A DNA stretch of 64,000 nucleotides from Phaseolus vulgaris (Eukaryota; Streptophyta; Magnoliopsida; Fabales; Fabaceae), in NCBI RefSeq assembly GCF_000499845.2, contig NC_023759.2:25068264-25132263 (forward strand). The letters run 5' to 3'. Under the pieces are notes generated by a model. The model was not told where the DNA came from and did no database searches. It saw only the letters and a list, made by a program, of their open reading frames with translations. A program made the position numbers and the translations under genes. Positions 10,787 through 22,103 of this stretch are shown piece by piece; positions within the stretch are counted from its first letter, which is position 1, and each line of letters starts with the position of its first letter.

Positions 10787-11970
10787 TGGTATCATGAGTC
10801 TTAGGTTCATTCTTGTTTAATTGTTGAGTTGTGTGCACTTTAATTTCAAGAGCTCTTTAATTTTCTTGCAATTTAAGTTTCTGTTTTAGGAATTAATTGA
10901 GTTTCCTTGCAGTTTTTCTTTTACACCAAGTGCTTGTGAAAAGGTTTATGGCACTCATTCTTCTTATGAGTATGGTTGCTCTTTTGGAATGGCATTATCC
11001 TTCCTAGAGTTTACCTTAAGCTTCCTTTCACTTGTTAAAATTTGTGATGTGTCTTTTAATTTTTGAATCATGTCAAGTTTTGTCTTAGTCATGTTCTTCC
11101 ATAATTGTCATTACTTCTAGTAGTACTTTTTTTTGTTTTGATTGTTTCTTGCTTTGGTGTCATATCATTTTTTTATTTTTTTTTTCTGAATTGATGTTGA
11201 TCCTTTGTGCATTTTCTTTTTAGAATTGAGTTCATACTTGTATTCTAGACCTATACAAGTTCCACTACATCATTTTCTATTATGTCTTTGCTAGTTCATC
11301 ATCCTGTTTTTTATTCCTATTAGGATTCCTCTGTTTCTGAAAAAAGTGCTTACTGTTTTTCCTTATTGCAATTGATTTACGTACTGTAAAATTATGAAAT
11401 TCTGGATTTGAGATATTCAAAGTGTTAGAAAAGAATAGAAAAAAAGAATCATTCAAAAATATGAAGTACACAAAAAATGATAAATAAAATAAAAAAGTGT
11501 ACATTCCTGCCAAAAAAAATACGGTAATCTGGCAGCGATTTTAAATTTTTTTTTTCTCTCAATTGGCTTACTTTTTTTAATTGATTCCAGTGCCATTATT
11601 GAGTTAACATCTTGAAGTTTCTGTGGTTTAAATTTCATAATCCAGTTCGCTCTACAATGTTCCAGTTAAATCAGTGAATATCAAGCACAGTTTGCATTAA
11701 AAAATAAATAAAATTTCCAGTAGCTAAATTTTTGTTTTCCTCATCTACTCTAGTGCTTTTCCTTAAGTATTCTTTTGTGTGCCTACTTTTCTCATTGAGT
11801 TCTTTATTTTCTTGATTGTCTTTCATTCTTACTCTTTGAGTTTGTCTTACATATAGTATTCCTTTTGCAATTACCTTTCCTTGCTTATACCTTTTCTTGT
11901 TTGTCTTTATTGTTTCATTGGTTTTGTGGTGGTTGCTTTTGAGATTGGTGTGCTTGCTTTTGTTGGGTTT
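10787..11970 (+). other. Chromovirus-like primer site and untranslated leader
   Basis: TGGTATCATGAGTC at 10787-10800 matches the TGGTATCA core of sites complementary to plant initiator tRNA-Met. About 1.2 kb of T-rich sequence follows without a supported gene. The natural gag ATG appears at 25460 beyond the younger insertions, so this leader was probably interrupted near its 3' end. Confidence 0.65.
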
Positions 11971-13533
11971 AATAGTGCCAAAGTTCAAGAGGGGGGGTGA
12001 ATTGACCTTTTAAAACTTTCTCGCAGAAACAATGTTTAACTCAGTTTTACAGAAAATAAATCGATTTATGTGAAAATGAACAGATTTATTTCAGCACTGT
12101 TTTTGTTTGAAACGCTTTTAATACAGCAAGGTTAATCACAAGACTATGCAGATAGATTTTCCAGATGCACACACACAGATATCAGATTGAAAAACAGTGA
12201 AACACCAAAACAGCAAACTTCAGTTTCAAGCAAGTGATTAAGGTTCAATTGATAGCATGCTAGTTAATTGAGTGACCTTTGCAAACAACCTGTTCCAGTG
12301 GCTTTTAACAGACTATGAGTGTTCTTCTTGATGTCAAGCAATTTTCCAGAAATTAAGAACAATGAATCACAGAACAGCAAGCTTCAACTTTAAGCAATTG
12401 TTTAAGGTTCAATTAATGGCTTTGACAGTTTCTTGAGCAACCTATCACAGTCAATCTGTTCCAATGGCTTTTAGCAGATTATATATGTTCTTATTAGATT
12501 CAAACAGCTTTTTCAGAAATCAAGAACAGTATGCACAGTGTCCAGAATGAACAGATTTATTTGCAATTGAACAGATTTATTTCTTTGCTGTTTTATCAAT
12601 TATGCAGAAACGAAATTGCAGAGAGTGAGAGAGAATGAACACAAGCAGTTATACTGGTTCACTCAACTGAGCTACATCCAGTCTTCACCAACAACAGGTG
12701 GAAATCACTAACACACAGTACAACCAAGTACAATTCCCACTGTTCTTGAAACCTACAAGAACTTAGGTACTCTTGCTGAAAAAAACCTATTTCAGCACCC
12801 ACACACCCACTCTTCAAGAACACCTATCAAGAAGAGTGTTCAACCAAACTATTACAAGAAATGAGAAGTGAAACGACTACACCTGATTGAGGATACAAAG
12901 ATCTGCCTTAAACCAGTAGGCAAGATTGCTAGAACAGTAGCAGCACCTCACACCAAGCTTTTGGAACCAAACCAAGAACAAGCACTTTGTGATTTTTGAA
13001 ATCTTTGAAGAACAAATGCTAATCCTTTGTAAACACTTAACTCTCTGCTTTCAAAACTTGTTTTTGCAAATGTATGAATTATTATTAAGCTCAGAAACAA
13101 GTTTGCATTTTATAGAAAGCCAACTTATAACAGAATTTTGAAAATCAGTTAAAGCTGTTATAAAATGAACAGATTGAAAATAAAATGAACTGATTTATTT
13201 TCAAAAGCAGTTAGAGAATTTGTTAAGTGAGGAGACTTAGTCAACCATTCTGGTGCTGAGATAAAACTGAAAAACGTTTAAGCTTGACATGGCACCAGAG
13301 ACAAAAAGAATCTATTCATTTACAGATGAACAGATTCATTTTTTCAAAACGAAAACAGAGAAAGTTTAACAATTTAAAACTCAGTCGTTTTGAAAAGAAG
13401 AAGACTTAGTCAAAATACCTGATGCACAAAATCTAATTTTTACAAGACTTAGCCAAGGCATCAGTGAGAAAAAATGAATCTGTTTATTTAGAAAATAACA
13501 GATTTATTTTTATGCAGTAAACGTGTTTTTGTG
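11971..13533. mobile_element. AT-rich insert of uncertain class, possibly a truncated LTR
   Basis: The style changes abruptly near 11971 at 'tgccaaagttcaagagg' followed by a G-run and 'tgaattgacc', a phrase I associate with plant retroelement LTRs (possibly Ty1/copia). 'ttatactggttcactca' near 12650 is also LTR-like. Multiple 'gaacagatttattt' phrases are scattered through it. No coding domain is visible. It ends at the LTR at 13534 without a clear terminus, so it is truncated or interrupted. Class and strand are unsure. Confidence 0.35.
12205..12540. repeat. Direct duplication with about 165-bp period
   Basis: Two diverged copies of a block beginning 'acagcaaacttcagtttcaa' (about 12211) and 'acagcaagcttcaacttt' (about 12376). 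Both continue through 'aaggttcaatt', 'ctgttcca.tggctttta' and 'ttccagaaa.t.aagaaca'-type phrases. The copies are clearly related but well diverged, suggesting an old duplication. Confidence 0.75.
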
Positions 13534-14743
13534 TGATCCTGCCGGCAACTCGAACGTGGATGAATCGCTTCGTAGCACTCTCAGCCCTGTCTACGCGACT
13601 GCGTCTTCTGCAGAATCACCCTCCGAACCTTCTCTCAGATGTCTTCAAATGTGACCTGCAAAACACACAGACGGCGCCTCTAGCGGCCGTTTGCACTCCG
13701 ACGATCAAGTTAGTCCACAGAACCACCAAAAACTAGAAAACAAGCAGTGTGTGTGAAAAACTCTTGCACTCTGTTTTTCGTCTCTTTTTTCTCCTCCCTC
13801 ACTCTCCCCCTGATTCTCTCTTTTATCTCTCTTTCCCTGCTTCTGGGCATAACAGAATTCTGTTATGCTTTTCTGGCATGTGTCAGAACCCTGTTATGCT
13901 TTTCAGAGAAAGCATACCTTCAGAATCAGCAGTGGGGAGCGTGAGAGTCTGGGCATGTCTGCGCGTCTCTGCGCTTGGCTGCGCCTGTCTGTACCTTTGG
14001 TGGTACGGAGTGCTCTTTTGTCTGGACCGCACCCCTCTCAGATGATGACACGTGGAGGCCTGCAACTCACATCTAGCCACACACGTGTCACTTACTGGAA
14101 GGGCTCTAGCGCTTCTCTTTGTGTGCCTAAGTTACGCCCTTGCGAAGTAACTCAGGATGTTTCTCTTATCTGGGCAGATCGCATACTCTTGGGAGAACGT
14201 CGGGTGTGGCTGGTCTAGGCACACTCACCAAACGTTGCTCTCTACGTATACGGCTTACCGTTCACGATGCCATGCACGTAATGGGTTGAGGGAATCACCA
14301 ACCACTGACTGGTTTACTAGTTCCCTCTGGTCACTCTCGTGCATGATTCCCTGAGGTGTGTTCATGCGAGATCCATGCGTAACGCTCTTGCTGGGAACCT
14401 CATTCCCAGTTTAACTGTGTGTAACACGAGACCCCGATGACAATACCCCGATGACTGATCAGTGTTTATCTGTTTCTCGCATTCTGCCTTCAGGCGTTAG
14501 TCTGAGAACTGGTCTGTTGGTGGCCACTTGGCTACTGACCACCGATCACCATTCTGGATGATCTGTCCCCCGACCCCTCTGCCGCCTGATCTGTCGGTGG
14601 TCACTTGGTTACTGACCACCGATCACCTCTCTTGGCGATCGTCCCCCTGACCTCTCTGCCACCTGGTCCACGTGTCAGCCTGCGAGTGGTCCACGTGGTT
14701 CTCTGATGCTGACGTCATCGACTACCGATGACCGATCGGATCA
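13534..14743 (-). repeat. D-family LTR, inverted relative to element D
   Basis: The plus strand reads TGATCCTGCCGGCAACTCG...GACCGATCGGATCA. It is the reverse complement of the element D LTR at 32696-33892, with scattered differences. No primer site lies on its left and no polypurine tract on its right; instead it abuts the 5'-UTR intron of the Tat2 antisense gene. Flanks TTGTG (13529-13533) and TAACC (14744-14748) do not match, so it is not a simple solo LTR. Confidence 0.85.
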
Positions 14744-14822
14744 TAACCCTTTTCTCATGATCGAGTCAGCCTCTGCGAACCCTGATCATTTTTCCTTTTC
14801 TTTTTCCTCTGCAGCTTCCGCA

Positions 14823-17426
14823 ATGACTCGCTCAAAGATCACCCCAAATCCTCCTCCTTCATCACGAAACCCCTCTTCACAAGCACACGACCCACCGCGA
14901 GTACGTGGCGCTTCGTCTTCTCAGGCTGAGAGGCCTGCACCCTCCCGCCCCAGCTTGGCTCAGGCCACTCCACCCGTTGCCGGAGGAGCCTCTGTTCCCT
15001 CCCCAGACTCCAAAAAACTGTACCCCTGGGCCACCTCGACTTTGTTGAGGGAAACATCTTCTGTAAATTCTGCGGGGGCAGTTCTGCGACTAAAGAAAGG
15101 GGATGAGCCTCACCAATCATTCCATAAGGAGCACGACGAAAAGATGACAGTGCTGCCTTGCCCCCCCGACCTGCCAGTTTGCGCCGACGACAAGGGGAAC
15201 AACGGTGGACCCTTCTGCTTCGTTTACACAACCCTGTTCAAGAAGGTGAAACTTAGGTTTCCCTTCACCCGTTTTGAAAGGGAGCTTTTCACCGAGCTCG
15301 ATATCGTCGCCGCCCAGCTCCATCCCAACAGCTGGGCGTTCGTGCGGGCGTTCCAGGTCATGTTCGACCATCTGGGGTTGCCAGCATCAGTAGACGTTTT
15401 CTTATTTCTTTTTGAAGCCAAGCACCCAGGAGATCGCCTATGGGTAAGCTTGAACGGGATTGCTGGGAGGTCGATCCTCTCCATCTTCCAGCAATCCTAC
15501 AAAGACTGGAAGGGCAAGTTTGTCCAGGTGCGCCCCAATGACAAGGACGCTTCTTTGCTCGACGGTTTCCCCTTGTATTGGGTAAACAAGGGAAACAAGG
15601 AGTCCAAGAGTAGCTTTAGGAGGCCAAGAAGTCCTGATAGCATGGGTGCCTTGGACAGAGACCTTTGCTTCTTCTGGAAGAGCGTGGCAGATGCCAACAT
15701 CACCTTCCTCACCACCACGCTCATCTGCTTCGAATTCTTCGAGGACCAACTCAAAATTCGCATAGGTTAGAACGTCTAAGTTATTCCCTTGACATTATCT
15801 CTGTTAACTGTTTCTGGGCGTCTTTTGCGCTGTGCGCAAGACTTTGGTTTTATTTTTCTGCACCATTTATCTGCTATGCTGCATACTGCCCTATGCATTT
15901 ATTTTCTCTCTGAGCTAAACCATGCATTTTTGCTCTATGCAGATAATATGTTGGGCCAGGGCAAGCTCACTGAACTGAGGAAGCTCGCTCGAACCCACGG
16001 GTTGGCATCGGGTTCCCAAACCGTGCCAAACTCTGTGGTGGAGATCGCCGCTGCTCAGGGCAGATCGCCACCCAAAGGCCCAACTCCTCCCGATGTCCAA
16101 CCCGCCAACCAACGCCCAAAGCTTGTCCTCAGGAAACCCAAGAGGAAAGCCCCCCAAGTAGTCCACGAGGAGGAAGAGGAAGACGACGAGGCTACTGAAG
16201 ATGGCCTTGTCACGAAGAGGAAGAGGGTGGCACCTTCTTCACCATCTGCTCCGCCCCCTCTTCCAGCATCGACACCGCCATCCACGCCTGCTCCACCTCC
16301 AACATTGCCTCCTCCGCCAGCTCCTGCCTCACCAGTCCAAGCAATTCCGTTGGCGTCTGCGCCACCTGCTGTTGAGGCCCCCGAGCCAAACTTCATGGAG
16401 GACCCTCCGAGTGCCTCCACGCCTTATGCAACAGCTGGAGGGGATCCTCCTTCAAATGCCTCAGCCGCAGACGTTGCTCCAATCGGGGATGAGGTTGCCC
16501 ATAACTCTCCAATTCTGATTACCGAATCCCCGACATCGCCACCACGCCAAGAAGCACCTGCTGAACAACCTACTAAAGAAGGTGGCGGCGAGAACCAACA
16601 ACAAACCCACCCGGTGCCTCCACCAGCAAGCCTCTCTCTCGAGGTCACAAGGATGTGGGAGCCTTTCTCGGCCAAACTGAAGATGATGGCAGAGGACTTC
16701 CCCACCATTATATCCAGAGCCGTGGAGAGCTCCACCAGGAAGCTCCAGGATGACCTCTTCAACCTTCGAACTGAGAATAGCACTACGAGGGTTGAGGTGG
16801 AGAAGTTATCCTTCAATCTGACACTCGCGGAGATTGAACATTCCCGAGTAGAAGATGCAATGAGCACCGAGCTCAGGGTGGCGCGCAAGGAGGCCACCGA
16901 TCTCCGCCATAAGGTACAACTCTTGGCTCAAGAGAAAATTGAGCTGGAGAGCAAGATTGTACCTTATCGCGTCAAAGTGGCTGACCTGGAGGCCTTAATC
17001 AAAGCTGACGCCGCCAAGGTGAAGAAAATGGAGCAAAGGTCAGCCGATCGGGAGGTCTTCCTGGGGGCGGTGGAAAAAGAAAGGGACGACACCATGGCGA
17101 AACTTGCTGAAGCCAACACAGAGAAGGGGAAAATTGCTGCCGAACTGGGCCAGGTGCAGGCAGAATCCAAGAAGGTTGCTGAAGACCTTCTTCAAGCTCA
17201 GGAAACCAACGAAAAACTCAAGAAACAAGCTGAAGAGCTGGAGCAGCAGAACGAGGGGCTGAAGAAACAAGTTGAAGAACTTAATATGAGCTCTGCCCAA
17301 ATTCTGGCTGCTGGATTCGAGGCCGCACGGGAACAGTTTGCCTGCTTGTTCCCCGATCTGGATCTTAGCATGGTGTCCCTTAACAACGAGGTGGTGGATG
17401 GGAAGGTGGTTCCCGCTGAAGACTGA
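14823..17426 (+). CDS. Tat2 antisense gene, two exons, 808 codons, uninterrupted
   Basis: Exon 1 is 14823-15765, intron 15766-15942 (GT...TATGCAG), exon 2 15943-17426. The intron splits an Asp codon after its first base and splicing restores one frame. The ATG follows an acceptor (CTCTGCAG at 14808-14815), so a 5'-UTR intron is implied. Residues about 118-256 form a conserved domain (HPNSWAFVRAFQ, VFLFLFEAK, WVSLNGIAGR, DWKGKF, LDGFPLYWV) that I equate with Pfam Transposase_28, 'putative gypsy type transposon'. Next come a basic-acidic-basic stretch (KPKRK, a Glu/Asp run, KRKRV; about 377-408) suggesting nuclear import, a Pro/Ala-rich linker, a long coiled coil (about 551-764) and the VVDGKVVP terminus. 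Function unknown. Confidence 0.82.
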
Positions 17427-18654
17427 TCAATTTCCTCCATCCACTACCTTTATGCTTTCTCTTTGTATTTTGTAATGAACTTTTTTCTTTTTCTGTTTAT
17501 GTGCCCCGAACTGATATTTACTTAATGTCAAGACCTTTGCATTTCTTCTTGTAACTTCTTTGTCTGTTTTAACTTTCCTTGCACGATTTGCTTCAAGAAA
17601 TTAACTTAGCGATTTCGTAGGCTCGATCTTATACTTAACCGCTTCGAACCACTTCGATTTCGAATAACAACCACTCCAACAACTTGTAATCTTAAGATAA
17701 CAAACCTTAGCGTAAAATCACTCTCCAAACAACGAACTTTAACTCAACTAATGGCTTAAGACATCGCTTCACCCGATCTGCTTCATCAAAACAGGTTTTT
17801 AACTTTCTCGCCACTGTTTGAACTTTTCCTGGTCGCCAAAGACTCGCTTGGCGATATCAGCTTCTTTCTGGCTTCATACCTTGGCCATTGTTCTTTTATC
17901 TGGGGGCAGAGGCGCCTTTTGGATCCTCTTCTACCTCCTTGAGCTTCAGAACAAGAGACCGGGTGGCTAGGCGCTCTCTTCGAGCCTTCCTTAGCCGCCT
18001 TCCAAACTTCTTCCACCCTCTACACCATACCTGAACTCGTTCGAGACGAGAAGGATTTTATCTTGCCTGAACTCGCTCATCGGCGAGAAGGTATTTAACT
18101 CGCCTGAACTCGCTCATCGACGAGAAGGTCTTTAACTTGCCTGAACTCGCTCATAAGCGAGAAGGTCTTTAACTCGCCTGAACTCGCTCATAGGCGAGAA
18201 GGTCTTTAACTCGTGCCTCTACATTGCCCCAGGGGTTACATCTCCTCTCCCCCATAAACACTGAGGACTTTTTGCGGGTGCCTCTACATTGCCCCAGGGG
18301 TTACATCTTCTCGCCCCCAGAAACACTGAGGACTTTTCACTGGTGCCTCTACATTGCCCCAGGGGTTACATCTTCTCGCCCCCAGAAACACTGAGGACTT
18401 TTCACTCTTCCTCGCCTGCACTCGCTCAACGGCGAGGAGGTCTTTATCTCGCCTCAGAGCGCGCGAGGGCGTTGAGGTCTTTTAACTGGTGCCTCCGATC
18501 GCCGAAAGACGATGAGGACTTAAAACTTTTTAGAAAACATGCAATATATCTTTACTTGCCTTAAATCACATATAAGTGACAAGGTCTTTCTTCAAAACTT
18601 TCTGAACACAACAGGCATGCAATCTGAAACAACTTAAACTTTTGAAAACTTCTC
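17427..18654. other. Tat2 spacer with 37-bp and 65-bp tandem repeats
   Basis: The same organisation as in Tat1: AT-rich DNA after the antisense stop, about four 'actcgctcat..gcgagaagg' units at 18050-18215, then three 65-bp 'cctctacattgcccc' units at 18212-18405. It has fewer copies of each repeat than Tat1, consistent with array slippage since the two elements diverged. No gene is supported here. Confidence 0.8.
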
Positions 18655-18712
18655 TTTATTGGGTGGCCTCGTTAAAAACCCTCCTTAGGGAAAAAAGAGT
18701 GCCCCCTTCAAA
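18655..18712 (-). promoter_or_regulatory. Conserved post-integrase block (Tat2 copy)
   Basis: Near-identical to the Tat1 block: a G-run with CACTCTTTTTTCCCT, AGGAGGGTTTTTAACGAGG and CCACCCAATAAA on the minus strand. It lies about 60 bases after the integrase stop. Confidence 0.55.
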
Positions 18713-18769
18713 CTGTTTTAACAGAGACATTGTAATGTAACTTCGTCTTTATCTTTACTTACAAAGTTC

Positions 18770-20701
18770 TCAACTGTAATATAACTTGAGGTGCGTGGCG
18801 TTCCAAGTGCGAGGAATCGCCCCTCCTTCCAATGTCTCTAAGCGGTAGGCGCCGTTCCCGAGCGCCTCGGTTATTCTGAACGGTCCCGTCCACTTGGGCG
18901 ACAGCTTGTTCTCCATCTCGTACTGGTGGGCTTTCCTCATCATCAGGTCGCCTTCTCTGAACTGTCTCGGCATCACCTTCGAGTTATATCTTCGCTCAAT
19001 CCTTCTCTTCACCGCTTCAGCCTTCAATCTCGCCTCTTCCCTGACCTCATCCAGTAGATCCAGGTTCAACCTTCTCTCCTTATTCGCGTCTTCCTCTACG
19101 AAGTTCTGGAATCTCGGCGAGCTCTCCTGGATCTCCACTGGAATCATTGCGTCGCATCCATAGACCAAGCTGAATGGGGTCTCATGGGTTCCTGACTGCT
19201 CAGTGGTGTGGTACGCCCAGACTATGCGGGGTACCTCCTCAGCCCAGCTTCCTTTGGCTTTCTCTAGCCTTCTCTTCAACCTTCTCAGCAACACCCGATT
19301 AGCTGACTCTACTTGGCCATTTGTCTGAGGGTGCTCGACGGATGCAAACACTTGTTGAATTCCTACCCCTTTGCACACCTTCTTCAACAAGTGGCTTGCA
19401 AACTGAGTCCCATTGTCTGACACCAGGCGCTTGGGCACACCAAACCGGCACACAATGTTCTTCCACACGAAACCTTCGATCTTGTGTGCGGTGATCTGGG
19501 CCACTGGTTCTGCTTCGATCCACTTGGTGAAATACTCAATCGCCACCACCAAGTACTTCATCTGCCTGATCGCCAGCGGGAATGGTCCCAGAATGTCGAT
19601 TCCCCAAGTGTGAAACGGCCAAGGGCTGTAAATCGATTTCAACTCCTCGGGAGGCGCCTTGTGCCAATCGGCGTGCTGTTGGCATTGTTTGCAACATTGT
19701 GCATATCTCTTACAATCTTCTCTCATCGTTGGCCAGTAGTAACCTGCACGGAGAGTCCTCGCGGCCAGAGCTCGACCCCCGACGTGGCTTCCGCATATTC
19801 CTTCGTGGAGCTCTGCCATGATTCTCGTGCACTTCTCGCCATGTACACATTCCAGGAGTGGGTGAGTGAACCCAAACCTGTACAGATCGCCATCAATCAA
19901 TGTGTACTTGCTAGAATTTTTCTTTACCTTCCTAGCCTCTATCGGATCCAGCGGGAGAAGGCCATCTGCCAGGCACCGCTTGTACTGTGCTATCGAGGTG
20001 TCTGGCTCATGGGTAGCGCAGACCTGCGTCATGTTCACGCTCTCTCCCCGACACGCTCTAATTCTTGGCGATCTCAACGTTTCTTGCGTCAAAGAATTGT
20101 GACTTCTTGCCGCTTTTTCCGTCGACCTGCTTATCTGAAGAACCAGGTGATCTGCCACAAAGGCCCTCGGCGTCTTCAGAGTTTCTTGAATCACCGTCCT
20201 CCGCCTACCCCCCTTGCCTGAACTGGCGAGCTTGGCTAGCAAGTCAGCTCGGGCATTCTGCTCTCTGGGCACATGCACCACTTCAAAGGAGGCAAAGGAA
20301 CTCTTCAATTCCCGCACATACTCCAAGTAAGCCGCCATTTGTGGATCTTTAGCCTGGAACTCGCCTGTTACTTGCCCTGTGACTAGCAGTGAGTCACTCT
20401 TAGCCATCAACACCCTAGCTCCCATTTCTTTGGCCAGCAAAATCCCGGCGATCAGCGCCTCGTATTCTGCTTGGTTGTTGCTGGCCTTGAAGGCGAACCT
20501 CAAAGATTGTTCGATCAGCACGCCGTTGGGTCCCTCCAAGATGACTCTAGCACCGCTACCCTGCTGGTTCGACGATCCATCCACTGAGCACCCAACGGAA
20601 ATCGTCCCCTTCAACTCGTGTCGCCTCAGATGAGAGCTCGACCACGAAATCTGCAAAGATTTGCCCCTTAAACGGACCTCGGGGCTCATACTTAATATCA
20701 A
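18770..20701 (-). pseudogene. Tat2 second RNase H and integrase (open but cut off from RT)
   Basis: The frame reads SVDGSSNQQGSGA, NNQAEYEAL and KSDSLLV (second RNase H), then the full integrase: zinc module, D in WGIDILGPFP (about 19600), D in SDNGTQF (about 19415), E in EHPQTNGQVESAN (about 19325), ending LKLYYS with stop at 18770-18772. Unlike in Tat1, this part has no internal stop. The true reading enters from the RT frame near 20590, where a small deletion shifts the phase, so the first 30-odd residues of this frame are not genuine. The integrase domain itself looks intact. Confidence 0.87.
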
Positions 20702-22103
20702 ATTCTGACAGCTCTACTGCCCACTTCACCATCCTTCCCGCAATGTCGGGCTTCTTCAAGACCTTCTGGATGGGCAGGTCAATCATCACCAGAATTGTGA
20801 AGCTATGGAAATAGTGGCGCAACCTCCTCGCCGAAAACACCACAGCCAGCGCAGCCTTCTCCAGGGCCTGATATCTCGTTTCAGGGCCCTGCAACACCTT
20901 ACTAACAAAATAAATAGGCTTCTGAGCCTGCTCTTGGTCCTGGGCGAGCACCGCACTTACCGCCCTCTCAGTTACAGCAAAATACAACCTGAGAGGGGTT
21001 CCCGCCAGCGGTTTGCATAGAACCGGCGGGCTCGCCAAATACTCCTTCAGCTTGACGAAGGCTTCCTCACACTCCTTCGTCCAAGCAAACTTGTTATTGC
21101 GCCTTAAGCACTGGAAGTAGGGATGTCCCTTCTCTCCGCTAGCTGACACGAAGCGAGACAGGGCTGCCATCTGACCTGTTAACTGTTGCACTTCCTTCAC
21201 TGTGGCCGGGCTTCTCATCGCCAAGATGGCGGTACACTTGTCCGGGTTGGCCTCTATTCCTCTTTCAGTTAAGAGGAATCCCAGGAATTTTCCAGCCTCC
21301 AAGCCAAAGATGCATTTCTCTGGATTCAGCTTCAGCCTGAACTTGGCGATCGTCGTGAACAATTCCTCCAAGTCTGCAACGTGCTTGCTTTTCTCTGGCG
21401 AGGTCACGACCATGTCATCGACGTACGCTTGCACGTTCCTTCCCAGCATCGGTGCAAGTACTCGATCCATCAACCTCTGGTACGTGGCCCCCGCGTTCTT
21501 CAGCCCAAACGGCATCACCTTGTAGCAATAGCACGATCTCTCAGTCATGAATGCAGTCTTCTCTTCATCCATGGGATGCATCTTGATCTGATTATACCCC
21601 GAGAAGGCATCCAGGAAGCTCAACAACTTACACCCTGCAGCACTATCCACCAGGGCGTCTATGCTTGGTAAAGGATATGAATCCTTTGGGCAAGCCTTGT
21701 TCAGATCAGTGAAATCGACGCAGATGCGCCATTTCCCATTACTCTTCTTCACCAGTACGACATTGGCCAGCCATTCAGGGTACTGAACTTCCCTGATGTG
21801 GCCTGCAGCGAGGAGTTTCTGTGTTTCATCCCTAATCGCTTGCCTCCTCTCTTCGTTGAATTTTCTTCTTCTTTGTCGCACTGGTCTCACCAAGTTGTCC
21901 ATCGCCAGATGATGGCACAAGAAGTCGGGGTCAATCCTGGGCATGTCCGAAGCGGACCATGCAAACGCATCCAGATGTCGTTCTATCACCTTAGCAATAT
22001 GGTCCTGGAGCTCGACCTCCACAGATCTTCCCAGCTTGAAGATCTTTCCCCCGATCTCTCTCGAGCCACTGCTCGACGGGTTTTGGTCTGGTTTCCCTGG
22101 CAA
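20556..22103 (-). pseudogene. Tat2 reverse transcriptase and Ty3 RNase H
   Basis: Contains WLANVVLVKKSNGKWR, LDAFSGYNQIKM, MPFGLKNAGATYQRLM and the catalytic YVDD near 21412-21427, followed by the Ty3 RNase H (LRLYFAVTERAVSAVLAQ, YQALEKAALAVVF). The region corresponds closely to Tat1. It is separated from protease by a frameshift near 22055 and from the second RNase H by another near 20590. The RT core has no stop. Confidence 0.87.

Larger units (their letters stand above)
9840..11970 (+). mobile_element. Chromovirus-like Ty3/gypsy element, 5' part (LTR, primer site, leader)
   Basis: Contains a full LTR (9840-10784), a primer site starting TGGTATCA two bases later, and a T-rich leader. Its gag-protease-RT apparently resumes at 25435 after younger insertions. 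It lies in the opposite orientation to Tat1 and Tat2. CRM-type affinity is suggested by coding capacity inside the LTR and the style of gag and protease, but no chromodomain or CR motif alignment could be run. The left flank AGTTT would be the target duplication; its partner is not in the window. Confidence 0.7.

Noticed and set aside
11971..13533. Host intergenic DNA or a DNA transposon
   Set aside because: No terminal inverted repeats or transposase are seen. LTR-like phrases make a truncated retroelement more likely, but the class stays open, so only a low-confidence entry was made.
13534..14743. Simple solo LTR
   Set aside because: The five-base flanks TTGTG and TAACC differ, and the right side cuts into an intron of Tat2. 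A plain insertion plus LTR recombination does not explain it.
14823..17426. Possible captured host gene (myosin- or SMC-like coiled coil)
   Set aside because: Homologous copies with the same intron and terminal motif sit at the same place in five elements of several families, so this is an element gene. Similarity to rod proteins comes from coiled-coil composition.
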